Assembly: GCF_014042355.1 (NCBI RefSeq)
Contig: NZ_JACEZU010000002.1
Span: 372,001-436,000 of the forward strand
Origin: Rugamonas apoptosis
GTDB lineage: Bacteria > Pseudomonadota > Gammaproteobacteria > Burkholderiales > Burkholderiaceae_D
Reading direction: 5' to 3'
DNA length: 64,000 bases
A program made the translations under genes and the position numbers. The stretch's first letter is position 1. The number at the start of each line of letters is the position of its first letter. Below the pieces are notes generated by a model. The model saw nothing but the letters and a program-made list of their open reading frames with translations. It was not told where the DNA came from and did not search any database. Below, piece after piece: positions 29,488 to 38,191 of this stretch.

Positions 29488-30267
29488 ATGAAAATTGAAA
29501 CCGTTCCCGAGCAAAAGACCACCATCCAGGTGATCGAGCGCATGGTCGCGCTGCTGGACGCGCTGGCCAAGTATCCGGACCCCGTGAGCCTGAAGGAATT
29601 GTCCAAAGTATCGGGCCTGCACCCTTCCACGGCGCACCGTATCCTGAATGACATGGTGCTGACGCGCTTTGTCGACCGCATCGAACCGGGCACCTACCGG
29701 CTCGGCATGCGCTTGTTGGAACTGGGCAATATCGTCAAGAGCCGGCTGTCGGTGCGCGAGGCGGCGCTGGACTTCATGCGCGCACTGCACAAAAAGACCC
29801 AGCAGACCATCAACCTGTCGGTGCGCCAAGGCGACGAGATCGTCTATATCGACCGCGCCTTCTCCGAGCGCTCCGGCATGCAGGTGGTGCGCGCCATCGG
29901 CGGCCGCGGCCCGCTGCACCTGACCTCGACGGGCAAGCTGTTCCTGTCGGTGGACGAGCCCAAGGCCATCCGCGCCTACGCCACCCGCACCGGTCTGGCG
30001 GGCCACAACAAGAATTCCATCACCGACCTGGCCACGCTGGAACGCGAGCTGAGCCTGGTGCGGGCGCGCGGCTATGCGCGCGATAACGAGGAACTGGAAT
30101 TGGGGGTGCGTTGCATGGCGGCCGGCATCCGTGACGATTCCGGCAAGCTGATCGCCGGCCTGTCGATCTCGGCCCCAGCCGACCGTCTGCAGGATGCGTG
30201 GCTGGACGACCTGGTGGCCACCGCCAACCAGATCTCGGCCACGCTCGGTTACATGCCGGTCGAGTAA
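29488..30267 (+). CDS. IclR-family transcriptional regulator
   Basis: The 259-residue protein has an N-terminal winged helix-turn-helix (VSLKELSKVSGLHPSTAHRI) and a C-terminal IclR effector-binding domain (about 90-255, with LSVRQGDEIVYIDRAFSERS and LEYGVRC-like LELGVRCMAAGIRD). Effector and targets are unknown; no catabolic operon is adjacent. Its 3' end overlaps the convergent pbpG gene by 19 bases. It is divergent from dgkA. Confidence 0.92.
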   Translation: MKIETVPEQKTTIQVIERMVALLDALAKYPDPVSLKELSKVSGLHPSTAHRILNDMVLTRFVDRIEPGTYRLGMRLLELGNIVKSRLSVREAALDFMRALHKKTQQTINLSVRQGDEIVYIDRAFSERSGMQVVRAIGGRGPLHLTSTGKLFLSVDEPKAIRAYATRTGLAGHNKNSITDLATLERELSLVRARGYARDNEELELGVRCMAAGIRDDSGKLIAGLSISAPADRLQDAWLDDLVATANQISATLGYMPVE

Positions 30268-31313
30268 GTCGGCGCGGCGGCCGTGCCGGTGCTCATGCCG
30301 GCCGGCTTGAGCGCCTCCAGCCATTTGCGCATGCGGCCGGCGTCGGCCGTACGCGACTGCTTGCCCTTGGAATCGAGGAACACCATGATCACGGCGCGGC
30401 CTTCGATCACGGCCTGCATCATCAGGCAGCGGCCCGCCTCGTTGATGAAACCGGTCTTCTGCAAGCCAATTTCCCAGGTGGGGTTGGCCACCAGGTGATT
30501 GGTGTTACCGAACTGCATGGGATGGCCGTTCGCCTCCACCACTGCTTTTGGATCGGTGGAATACTGGCGCAGCAAGGGCTGCTGGTAAGCGGCCATGGCC
30601 AAGCGGGCCAGGTCGCGGGCGCTGGCCACGTTCATCTTCGACAAGCCGTTGGAATCCACATAATGGGTATCGAGCATGCCCAGCTCGCGCGCCTTGGCGT
30701 TCATGGCCTCGACGAACGCGGGCCGGCCGCCCGGATAGTTGCGGCCCAGCGCGGAGGCGGCCCGGTTCTCCGAACTCATCAGTGCGATATGCAGCATATT
30801 GGCGCGCGTCAGCTGCGAGCCCACCTTCAGGCGCGAACTGCTGAACTTGACGCGATCCACATCGTCTTCCGTCACAGTCAGCACTTCATTCATGTCCTGT
30901 TGCGCCTCCACCACGACCAGGCCCGTCATCATCTTGGTGATGGACGCGATCGGCAACGCCACGTTGGAATTCTTCTCGAACAGCACCTGGTCATTGTTCT
31001 GGTCCAGCACCAGCGCCACGTTGGACTTCAAATCGAAGGGATCGCGGGTCTGGTTCAAGCCGGCCAGGTCGCCCATGGTGGGCATGGCGGGCGTGGCGGC
31101 CAGCAGGCGCTGGTAGACCACCTTGCGGCGGCCATGCACCATGACCACGCGGCGCACCAGTTGTTCACGGGGAGCGGCGGCGGCCTCGTGCAAGGCGGCG
31201 GCCTTGCCTTTGCGGACGTGGTGTTTCTTGTGATGGGTATCGGCCGCCGAGGCAGCGGTGGGTAGCGACACCAACAGCGCTGCGAACAGCGCACCAGAGG
31301 CGAGCTTAAACAT
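30249..31313 (-). CDS. pbpG: D-alanyl-D-alanine endopeptidase (PBP7/8 type)
   Basis: A periplasmic penicillin-binding peptidase of the S11 family that cuts peptidoglycan crosslinks. It has 354 residues from the ATG at 31313 (MFKLASGALFAALLVSL), with a signal peptide cleaved near ASAA. The three active-site motifs are present: ASITKMM (SxxK), SSENRAASAL (SxN) and KTGFINEAG (KTG). An extra His/Lys-rich stretch of about 50 residues follows the signal peptide. The frame is open to 31379, but only this start gives a signal peptide at the terminus. No C-terminal amphipathic anchor is seen, which fits PBP7 rather than PBP5. Confidence 0.92.
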   Translation of the reverse strand: MFKLASGALFAALLVSLPTAASAADTHHKKHHVRKGKAAALHEAAAAPREQLVRRVVMVHGRRKVVYQRLLAATPAMPTMGDLAGLNQTRDPFDLKSNVALVLDQNNDQVLFEKNSNVALPIASITKMMTGLVVVEAQQDMNEVLTVTEDDVDRVKFSSSRLKVGSQLTRANMLHIALMSSENRAASALGRNYPGGRPAFVEAMNAKARELGMLDTHYVDSNGLSKMNVASARDLARLAMAAYQQPLLRQYSTDPKAVVEANGHPMQFGNTNHLVANPTWEIGLQKTGFINEAGRCLMMQAVIEGRAVIMVFLDSKGKQSRTADAGRMRKWLEALKPAGMSTGTAAAPTYSTGM

Positions 31314-31351
31314 AAAATTCCCCGGTAAACGAACAGACGAGTGACTGTTGC

Positions 31352-31379
31352 AGTGTAGCAAAACCGTGCGTAAGCGCAA
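31352..31379 (-). promoter_or_regulatory. Promoter of the PBP7-type gene
   Basis: On the minus strand TTGCGC (31374-31379) and TACACT (31352-31357) are separated by 16 bases, about 40 bases upstream of the ATG. Confidence 0.55.
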
Positions 31380-31478
31380 GCCCGTTTAACAATGGCGGCA
31401 TCATAGTTTTCCCCTGCGCAATGCACTCACCATAAGCTTGTTTAAACGACCCGCGAATGCGCGGCGCACAACCCGCCA

Positions 31479-32174
31479 TCAGTCGACAAATTTAACAAAT
31501 TCCGCGACCGGCATGCGTTCGGTGACCAGGCTGTTCTCGACCTTGTCCATATCAGCGTAGCCCAAGGACATCCCGCACACAACTGTTTCTTTGTCTGGAA
31601 TTGACAACATTGACTGAATGATCTTGTGATACTGGGTGAATGCCGCCTGCGGGCAGGTATCGAGCCCCCGTCCGCGCGCCGCCACCATGATGTTTTGCAG
31701 GAACATGCCATAGTCCAGCCACGAGCCCTGCTCCATCACGCGGTCGATGGTGAAGATCAGGCCCACCGGTGCGCCAAAGAATTCATAGTTGCGGCCATGC
31801 TGGGCCGCCATGCCGGCCTTGTTCTCGCGTGTCAGGCCCAGCAGCGCGTACAGGTCCCAGCCCACCTTGCGGCGCCGCTCGATGAAGGGCGACACCCACT
31901 CGCGCGGGTAATAGGCATATTCCTCCGTATGCTGGCGCGACAGCGACGGGTCGTTGTGGGCGGCCAGGATGGCGGCCGACAGCGCGTGTTTGCGCTCGCC
32001 CGTCAATACATACACTTTCCATGGCTGGGTATTGGTGCCGGACGGCGCGCGCGCGGCCACTTGCAGCAATTGTTCGATATCGGTCCGCGACACGGCCTTG
32101 GGCAGATAGGCGCGGATCGAGCGGCGCGAGGTGATGGCGGTGTCAACGGCTAACTGGTCGGATAGGCTGGGCAT
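31479..32174 (-). CDS. Nitroreductase-family FMN oxidoreductase
   Basis: A 231-residue FMN-dependent NAD(P)H oxidoreductase. It shows the N-terminal SRRSIRAYLP FMN-phosphate motif, the RAPSGTNTQPWKVYVLTG segment and the C-terminal GMSLGYAD motif. Members reduce nitroaromatics, quinones or flavins; the natural substrate is not readable. It is a single gene, with about 330 bases to the divergent phasin gene. Confidence 0.92.
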   Translation of the reverse strand: MPSLSDQLAVDTAITSRRSIRAYLPKAVSRTDIEQLLQVAARAPSGTNTQPWKVYVLTGERKHALSAAILAAHNDPSLSRQHTEEYAYYPREWVSPFIERRRKVGWDLYALLGLTRENKAGMAAQHGRNYEFFGAPVGLIFTIDRVMEQGSWLDYGMFLQNIMVAARGRGLDTCPQAAFTQYHKIIQSMLSIPDKETVVCGMSLGYADMDKVENSLVTERMPVAEFVKFVD

Positions 32175-32334
32175 GCGTCCTCACTGGTAGGGAAGGTCAA
32201 AGGCGGCCTGCGCGCGGGCGGCCGGGCCGATGCGCAGTCTAGCACGGGACGGCCGGACGGCCGCTGGCTTAGGTCAACCAGCAACATTCAATTCCTGCAA
32301 GAAATCGTGCCTCAAAGCCAAAGTGGCTTCTTTG

Positions 32335-32402
32335 GTGCAACGCACAAAATTTCGCTTGACTTAATCATGGAAGGCCGTAAAATCGGGTTTGTTGCGTTGC
32401 AC
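32335..32402 (+). promoter_or_regulatory. Phasin promoter bracketed by a perfect 10-bp inverted repeat
   Basis: A promoter TTGACT (32356-32361) and TAAAAT (32378-32383), 16-base spacer, lies about 120 bases before the phasin ATG. GTGCAACGCA at 32335-32344 is repeated in inverted orientation as TGCGTTGCAC at 32393-32402, one copy upstream of -35 and one across the likely start site. This layout suits a repressor such as PhaR acting on both sites. The regulator is inferred, and the sequence was not matched to a known consensus. Confidence 0.55.
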
Positions 32403-32502
32403 AATTTGTTTTTTGGTCTGAAGGCTGGATACAACTGCTTCGTACCACTGGTAGAAACAGCAGCACTTATCGATGACTATTTTCTAACTTCTGGAGAGTT
32501 AT

Positions 32503-33063
32503 ATGTTTTCAATCCCTGAGCAATTTTCCAATGCGACCAAGGCCAATTTTGAAGCCCAGTTCGCCATCTTCTCCGCGCTGACCAACAAAGCCTTCGAAGG
32601 CGTGGAAAAATTCGTCGACCTGAACCTGACCGCTGCCAAGGCGTCGCTGGAAGAGTCGTCGGTGACCACCAAGCAACTGCTGGCTGCCAAGGATCCGCAA
32701 GAGTTCTTCTCGCTGACCGCCGCCCAGGCTCAGCCAACGGCTGAAAAAGTGGTGGCCTACGGCCGTCACCTGGCTTCGATCGCTTCCGGCACCCAAGCCG
32801 AATTCAACAAAGCGGCCGAAACCCAGATCGCTGAAACCAACCGCAAAGTGATTTCGCTGGTGGAAGAAGTGAGCAAGAACGCCCCAGCCGGCACCGAAAA
32901 CGCCGTCGCCCTGCTGAAGACCGCCATCGGCAACGCCAACGCCGGTTACGAGCAGTTCACCAAGACCGCCAAGCAAGCTGTGGAATCGATCGAATCGAAC
33001 ATGGCCACGGCCGTGAACCAGTTCTCGCAAGCCGCCGCCAAGGCCGCTCCTGCCAAGAAATAA
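32503..33063 (+). CDS. phaP: Phasin family protein (PHA granule-associated)
   Basis: Phasins coat polyhydroxyalkanoate granules and control their size. The 186-residue protein has the classic start [20 protein letters not shown] and a long Ala/Lys/Glu-rich amphipathic helical body ([32 protein letters not shown]). It ends in an [10 protein letters not shown] tail. TCTGGAGAG lies before the ATG. Codon use is more biased to a few codons than its neighbours, consistent with high expression. No phaC, phaA or phaB gene is in the window. Confidence 0.95.
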   Translation: MFSIPEQFSNATKANFEAQFAIFSALTNKAFEGVEKFVDLNLTAAKASLEESSVTTKQLLAAKDPQEFFSLTAAQAQPTAEKVVAYGRHLASIASGTQAEFNKAAETQIAETNRKVISLVEEVSKNAPAGTENAVALLKTAIGNANAGYEQFTKTAKQAVESIESNMATAVNQFSQAAAKAAPAKK

Positions 33064-33073
33064 TGTAGGCCAT

Positions 33074-33095
33074 GCTGGCGCCTGCGGGCGCCAGC
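33074..33095 (+). repeat. Perfect hairpin just after the phasin gene
   Basis: GCTGGCGCC (33074-33082) pairs perfectly with GGCGCCAGC (33087-33095) around a 4-base loop, 10 bases past the phasin stop. There is no T-run, so it is more likely a 3'-end mRNA stabiliser than a terminator. Confidence 0.5.
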
Positions 33096-33151
33096 CCCGT
33101 TGTACAGACTCCTCGGCATCCGTGGTGTCCTTTCTAACGGGTGTCCTTCTC

Positions 33152-33183
33152 AGCCCCGGGCCCTGCCCGGGGCTCTTTTTTTT
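33152..33183 (+). terminator. Rho-independent terminator of the phasin gene
   Basis: A perfect 10-bp GC-rich stem (33152-33161 with 33165-33174) with a 3-base loop is followed by C and eight T. A very strong terminator in keeping with a highly expressed gene. Confidence 0.9.
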
Positions 33184-33185
33184 GG

Positions 33186-33247
33186 GCCTCAAAAAATGGG
33201 GACGTAACACAAAAAAAAATGTGTTACGTCCCCCATTTTTTTGAGGC
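33186..33247. repeat. Long inverted repeat, REP/BIME-like, between phasin and liv genes
   Basis: Two arms of about 26 bases (33186-33211 and 33220-33247) pair almost perfectly around an A-rich loop, with one extra C and one extra T on the right arm. The core is GGGGACGTAACAC and its complement, flanked by A-run and T-run so that it could terminate transcription from both sides. It lies 11 bases from the livF stop codon. The size and odd core resemble repeats mobilised by RAYT-type transposases. No copy elsewhere in this window was seen. Confidence 0.6.
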
Positions 33248-33257
33248 TAACTTTCGC

Positions 33258-33980
33258 TTACTCGCCCAGGTAGGCCGCCTTCACGCGCGGATCGACCAGC
33301 ATGTCCTGGGCGTTGCCCGTCATGGTGATCAGGCCGGAATCCATCACATAGCCGCGATGGGCCGCCTGCAAGGCCAGCTTGGCGTTCTGCTCCACCAGCA
33401 AAATGGTGATGCCATCGGCCGAGACGTTGCGGATCACTTCGAAAATCTTGTCCACCATGATGGGCGACAAGCCCATCGACGGCTCGTCGAGCAACAGCAG
33501 CTTGGGATGCGACATCAACGCGCGCGCCATGGCCAGCATTTGCTGCTCGCCGCCCGACAGCGTGCCCGCCATCTGCTGCGCCCGCTCCTTCAAGCGGGGA
33601 AACACGTCGAACCACTTGGCGATGTCGGCCTCGATGCCCGCCTTGTCGTCGCGCGTATAGGCGCCCATCATCAGGTTTTCCTGGATCGACATGCGGGTGA
33701 ACACGCCCCGCCCTTCCGGCACCATGGCCAGCTTCTTCTCCACCAGGTGGAACGATTGGTCGCCCTTGAGCGAGGCGCCCATGTACGACACGGTACCGTC
33801 GACCTTGCACGGCGGCAGCGTGCCGGTGATGGCTTTCAGCGTGGTGGTCTTGCCGGCCCCGTTGGCGCCGATCAGGGCCACCAGCTCGCCCCGGTTCACT
33901 TCCAGGTCGATCCCCTTGACGGCCTTGATGCCGCCATAGGCCACCGTCAATCCCGCTACTTTCAGCACGTTTTCGCTCAT
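33258..33980 (-). CDS. livF: Branched-chain amino-acid ABC transporter ATPase LivF
   Basis: A 240-residue ATPase. Walker A is GANGAGKTT, the signature is LSGGEQQMLAMARAL, and Walker B is LLLLDEPSMGLSP, the LivF-specific form. The ATG at 33980 shares one base with the livG stop (TGATG); longer upstream frames run into livG. It pairs with LivG to power uptake through LivH/LivM. It is the last gene of the operon and is followed by the long inverted repeat at 33186-33247. Confidence 0.95.
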   Translation of the reverse strand: MSENVLKVAGLTVAYGGIKAVKGIDLEVNRGELVALIGANGAGKTTTLKAITGTLPPCKVDGTVSYMGASLKGDQSFHLVEKKLAMVPEGRGVFTRMSIQENLMMGAYTRDDKAGIEADIAKWFDVFPRLKERAQQMAGTLSGGEQQMLAMARALMSHPKLLLLDEPSMGLSPIMVDKIFEVIRNVSADGITILLVEQNAKLALQAAHRGYVMDSGLITMTGNAQDMLVDPRVKAAYLGE

Positions 33981-34750
33981 CAGTGCGATCCTCCCAGATA
34001 GGCGTCGATGACGGCCTGGTTGCTCTGTATTTCGGCCGGCAAGCCTTCCGCGATCGGTTTGCCGTATTCCAGCACCATCAGGCGGTCGCACATGCCCATC
34101 ATCATCTTGACGTCGTGCTCGATCAGCAGCACGGTCTTGCCTTCGTTCTTGATCTTGACCAGCAGTTCGCGCAGCGCCAGCTTCTCGGTCGCGTTCATGC
34201 CGGCCGCCGGCTCATCCAGCGCCAGCAGTTGGGGATCCGTGGCCAGCGCGCGCGCGATCTCCAGCCGGCGTTGGTCGCCGTAGGACAGGAAGCGCGACGT
34301 ACGGCTGGCGAACTGGCCGATGCCGACGAAGTCCAGCAACTCCTGCGCGCGGCGGCGGGTGGCCGCCTCCTCCTCGCGTGCCGCCTTGTGGCGGAACACG
34401 GCGCCGAACACCCCCTGGTGGGTACGCACGTGGCGGCCCACCATCACATTTTCCAGCGCCGTCATGTCGCCGAACAGGCGGATGTTCTGGAAAGTGCGGG
34501 CGATGCCGGCCTTGGCCACCTCATGCGGGGTGGACGGCGAATACGGCTTGCCGGCCAGCTCGAAGGTGCCCGTGTCGGGCTGGTACAGGCCCGTAATCAC
34601 GTTGAAGAAGGTGGTCTTGCCGGCGCCGTTGGGGCCGATCAGGCCATAGATCTGGCCCTTCAAAATCTTGATGCTGACGTCCGTCAGCGCCTGCAAACCG
34701 CCGAAGCGCTTGTTGACGCCGGCGATGTTGAGTATCACTTGTTCGCTCAT
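33980..34750 (-). CDS. livG: Branched-chain amino-acid ABC transporter ATPase LivG
   Basis: A 256-residue ATPase with Walker A GPNGAGKTT, the family insert around FQNIRLFGDMTALENVMVGR, signature LSYGDQRRLEIARAL and Walker B LALDEPAAGMN. The stop overlaps the livF start, so translation is coupled. It begins 8 bases after the livM stop. Works with LivH, LivM and LivF in import of Leu/Ile/Val or related amides. Confidence 0.95.
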   Translation of the reverse strand: MSEQVILNIAGVNKRFGGLQALTDVSIKILKGQIYGLIGPNGAGKTTFFNVITGLYQPDTGTFELAGKPYSPSTPHEVAKAGIARTFQNIRLFGDMTALENVMVGRHVRTHQGVFGAVFRHKAAREEEAATRRRAQELLDFVGIGQFASRTSRFLSYGDQRRLEIARALATDPQLLALDEPAAGMNATEKLALRELLVKIKNEGKTVLLIEHDVKMMMGMCDRLMVLEYGKPIAEGLPAEIQSNQAVIDAYLGGSH

Positions 34751-34758
34751 GGCTTTCC

Positions 34759-35976
34759 TCAGGCACGCATCACAGCGGACGCCGGCTCGGGTTTATCAAT
34801 ATCGTTGTCGGGGCGGTCCTCATGCTTGGGCGCGGGCCACAGGCCGGCCGGACGGTTCAGCATGATGAACACCATGGCCAGGCCGTACAGCAACTGGCGC
34901 AGCACTTCCGCTTCCATCACGACGTGGCCGAACAGTTTCTGCTGCAATGGTTCGACCACGTGGCGCAGCACTTCCGGCAACGCGGCCAGCAGTGCGCCGC
35001 CCATGATCACGCCCGGCACGTGGCCGATGCCGCCCAGCACCACCATGGCCAGCACGGCGATCGATTCCGTCAGCGAGAACGATTCGGGCGACACGAAGCC
35101 CTGGAACGAGGCGAACATGGCGCCCGCGATGCCGCCGAACGAGGCGCCCATCGAGAACGCCAGCAACTTGACGTTGCGGGTGTTGATGCCCATGGCCTTG
35201 GCCGCGATCTCGTCTTCACGGATGGCGACCCAGGCCCGGCCCAGGCGCGAGTGCTGTAGCCGCGTGGTGACGAACACAATGGCGACGCACAGGAACAGGA
35301 ACAGGAAGTAATACGCGTTCACGGACGGCATGGAGAAGCCGCCGATGACGACGGTGGCGCGCGAGCCGGCCTCGCCGGACAGGTTGACGCCGAACACCCG
35401 GATCGGATCGATCAGGTTGATGCCTTGCGGACCGTTGGTGAAGTTGATCGGCTCGTTCAGGTTGTTCATGAAGATGCGGATGATCTCGCCGAAACCGAGC
35501 GTCACGATGGCCAGGTAGTCACCCCGCAGCTTGAGCGTGGGCGCGCCCAGCAGGGCGCCGAACAGGCCGGCCAGCGCGGCCGCCATGGGCACGATCAGCC
35601 ACACGGACAAGTGGATGCCGTGTTCGCGAATGTCCGAGCCCAGCACGGCCACCAGGGTGTCGCCCAGCGCCGGGTACTGGTTGATGATGGATTCCAGCAG
35701 CGTGGCGAACTGGGGCGAAGCCAGCAGGCCCGTCATGTAGGCGCCCACGGCGTAGAACGCGATATAGCCCAGGTCCAGCAGGCCAGCGAAACCGACCACG
35801 ATGTTCAGGCCCAGCGCCAGCATGATGTAGAGCAGCGCCATGTCGATGATGCGTACCCAGGAGTTGCCGAACTGGGCGGCCACGAACGGGAACACCAGCA
35901 GGCCGATCAGCACCACCGCCATGCTGGTGTACGCCTTGGCCGGGTTGCGGACCGTGTCGAAATTGAGGAGAGCCAT
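34759..35976 (-). CDS. livM: Branched-chain amino-acid ABC transporter permease LivM
   Basis: A 405-residue permease with about ten hydrophobic spans. The YIMLALGLNIVVGFAGLLDL motif and the cytoplasmic EDEIAAKAMGINTRNVKLLA loop are typical of LivM. AAAGGA lies before the ATG. The C-terminus carries an extra polar tail of about 25 residues (HEDRPDNDIDKPEP). It follows livH by 17 bases. Confidence 0.95.
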   Translation of the reverse strand: MALLNFDTVRNPAKAYTSMAVVLIGLLVFPFVAAQFGNSWVRIIDMALLYIMLALGLNIVVGFAGLLDLGYIAFYAVGAYMTGLLASPQFATLLESIINQYPALGDTLVAVLGSDIREHGIHLSVWLIVPMAAALAGLFGALLGAPTLKLRGDYLAIVTLGFGEIIRIFMNNLNEPINFTNGPQGINLIDPIRVFGVNLSGEAGSRATVVIGGFSMPSVNAYYFLFLFLCVAIVFVTTRLQHSRLGRAWVAIREDEIAAKAMGINTRNVKLLAFSMGASFGGIAGAMFASFQGFVSPESFSLTESIAVLAMVVLGGIGHVPGVIMGGALLAALPEVLRHVVEPLQQKLFGHVVMEAEVLRQLLYGLAMVFIMLNRPAGLWPAPKHEDRPDNDIDKPEPASAVMRA

Positions 35977-35993
35977 AATAGTCCTTTCTGCGG

Positions 35994-36923
35994 TCAGGCG
36001 CGGTCGGCCACGCGCTCGCCCATGATGCCGGACGGACGCACCGTCAGCACGAGGATGAGGACGACGAAGGCGAAGATATCCTGGTAGTTACTGCCCAGGA
36101 AGCCACCCGTGAAATCGCCGATGTAGCCGGCGCCCAGGCTTTCAATAATGCCCAGCAAAATACCGCCTATCATGGCGCCGTAGATATTGCCGATGCCGCC
36201 CAGCACAGCGGCCGAGAACGCCTTGAGGCCGGGCACGAAGCCCATCGCGAACTGGATCGAGGCGTAGTTGGCGCCCCACATCACACCCGCCACGGCCGCC
36301 AGCGCGGCGCCGATGGCGAAGGTGGCGACGATGACCTTGTTCGAATCGACGCCCATCAGGCCGGCCACACGGGGGTTTTCCGCCGTGGCCCGCATGGCGC
36401 GGCCCATACGGGTCTTTTCCACCAGCAGCACCAGGCCGAACATGGACGCCGCCGCCAGCACCAGCAGCAGCACCTGGGTTTGCGAGATCACGGCGCCGCC
36501 CACCATGATGGGGTCGGACGACAGCAGTTGCGGGAAGGCCAGCGGATTGCGGCCCCAGATCATCATGGCGAAGGTTTGCAGCAGGATCGACACGCCGATG
36601 GCCGTGATCAGCGGCGCCAGCCGGGGCGCGTTGCGCAGGCGACGGTAAGCGACGCGTTCGATGATGATGTTGACCAGCATGCAAACGGGGATGGCGCCGA
36701 CGATGGCGATGCCCAGTTGCACGAAGCCGGGCAAGCCCGGCGCCACCGTCTGCAGCAATTTGAGGATGGTCAGGCCGGCCATGGCGCCTATCATCAGCAC
36801 ATCGCCGTGGGCGAAGTTAATCAGATTGAGCACGCCATAGACCATGGTGTAGCCGAGCGCGACGAGCGCGTACATGCTGCCCAGCACCAGGCCATTGATA
36901 AGTTGTTGGATAAAGGTATCCAT
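35994..36923 (-). CDS. livH: Branched-chain amino-acid ABC transporter permease LivH
   Basis: The first gene of livHMGF. The 309-residue permease has eight or more hydrophobic spans. The N-terminal QQLINGLVLGSMYALVALGY and VYGVLNLINFAHGD motifs and the MRATAENPRVAGLMGVDSNK loop are diagnostic. The usual periplasmic binding protein gene (livK/livJ) is not found upstream or downstream in this window. Confidence 0.95.
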   Translation of the reverse strand: MDTFIQQLINGLVLGSMYALVALGYTMVYGVLNLINFAHGDVLMIGAMAGLTILKLLQTVAPGLPGFVQLGIAIVGAIPVCMLVNIIIERVAYRRLRNAPRLAPLITAIGVSILLQTFAMMIWGRNPLAFPQLLSSDPIMVGGAVISQTQVLLLVLAAASMFGLVLLVEKTRMGRAMRATAENPRVAGLMGVDSNKVIVATFAIGAALAAVAGVMWGANYASIQFAMGFVPGLKAFSAAVLGGIGNIYGAMIGGILLGIIESLGAGYIGDFTGGFLGSNYQDIFAFVVLILVLTVRPSGIMGERVADRA

Positions 36924-36975
36924 GGATTCTTTCGCCTTTATTGAGAGTCACGGATGCGCGTGGCGGGGCCGCCTA

Positions 36976-37012
36976 ACAAAAACGGCACCCGGAGAAATCC
37001 CCGCAGTGCCGT
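36976..37012 (-). terminator. Terminator downstream of ispH
   Basis: On the minus strand ACGGCAC (from 37012 down to 37006) pairs with GTGCCGT (36988-36982), with an internal CCGG/GGGG pairing, followed by TTTTTGTT. It ends the ispH transcript before livH. Confidence 0.6.
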
Positions 37013-37167
37013 CATAGACCTGACGCCGCCATCCCGAAAAAAGCACTTTCGACAACTTTTCGGGCGAGCCAATGATAGCGACTATTGTGAAAATCGAATA
37101 GTGAAAAGTGTGAAGATGGGCCAAATATAATTCAGTCAAGCGTCCGAATTGAACGGGCGCGAGGCCG

Positions 37168-38115
37168 TCAAGCCGGCTCCGCCTTCGCGCCATCCAGGCC
37201 CTTGGGCAAGGGGAAGGTGACCGCTTCCTGCACCCCGTCCAGGGTGCGCACGCTACGGGCGCCGCACTGTTTCAGGCGGTCGATCACGGCCTGCACCAGC
37301 ACTTCCGGCGCCGACGCACCGGCGGTGACCCCCACGCGCAGCTTGCCGTCCAGCCATTGCGGGTCGATCTGCGAAGCGTTATCGACCATGTAGGCCGGCG
37401 TGCCCTTCTTCTGCGCCACCTCGCGCAGGCGGTTGGAATTGGAGCTGTTCGGGCTGCCCACCACGATCACCACGTCCACCTGGGGCGCCATGAATTTCAC
37501 GGCTTCCTGGCGGTTGGTGGTGGCGTAGCAGATGTCGCCCTTCTTGGGCTCGATAATGCTGGGGAATTTGACTTTCAAGGCCGCGATGATGTCGGCCGTA
37601 TCGTCCACCGACAACGTGGTCTGCGACACATAGGCCAGCATGTCGGGCTTGCTGACCACCAGCTTGTCCACGTCGGCCACCGTTTCAACCAGGTACATGC
37701 CCTCCTCGGTCTGGCCCATGGTGCCTTCCACCTCGGGGTGTCCATGGTGGCCGATCATGATGATCTCGCAACCCTGGCGGCGCATCTTGGCCACTTCCAC
37801 ATGCACCTTGGTCACCAGCGGACAGGTGGCGTCGTAGATGGTCAGGCCGCGCGCTTCCGCTTCCGCCCGCACCGCCCGGGACACGCCGTGCGCCGAGAAC
37901 ACCAGCGTGTTACCGGCCGGCACGTCGTCCAACTCCTCGATGAAGATCGCGCCCTTGTTGCGCAAGTCATCCACCACGTAGGCGTTGTGCACGATTTCGT
38001 GGCGTACGTAAATGGGCGCGCCAAACTGCTGCAGGGCGCGTTCCACGATCTCGATCGCACGGTCCACGCCGGCGCAAAAACCGCGCGGCTGGGCCAACAG
38101 AATTTCTTTATCCAT
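37168..38115 (-). CDS. ispH: 4-hydroxy-3-methylbut-2-enyl diphosphate reductase
   Basis: IspH is the last enzyme of the MEP isoprenoid pathway, a [4Fe-4S] protein making IPP and DMAPP. It has 315 residues from the ATG at 38115 ([20 protein letters not shown]). The three cluster cysteines are in GFCAGVD (C14), [11 protein letters not shown] and [11 protein letters not shown]. An upstream in-frame extension to 38178 does not resemble the family. The FKBP gene (SlpA type) lies just upstream on the same strand, the ordering seen in many proteobacteria. Confidence 0.97.
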   Translation of the reverse strand: MDKEILLAQPRGFCAGVDRAIEIVERALQQFGAPIYVRHEIVHNAYVVDDLRNKGAIFIEELDDVPAGNTLVFSAHGVSRAVRAEAEARGLTIYDATCPLVTKVHVEVAKMRRQGCEIIMIGHHGHPEVEGTMGQTEEGMYLVETVADVDKLVVSKPDMLAYVSQTTLSVDDTADIIAALKVKFPSIIEPKKGDICYATTNRQEAVKFMAPQVDVVIVVGSPNSSNSNRLREVAQKKGTPAYMVDNASQIDPQWLDGKLRVGVTAGASAPEVLVQAVIDRLKQCGARSVRTLDGVQEAVTFPLPKGLDGAKAEPA

Positions 38116-38191
38116 CAGTTCCTCGACAAGTGATAGCCGCAAGCGGGGGGGCGCAAGCGGGGGCTGCCAACGGTCCACTAGCGGGAACCGC

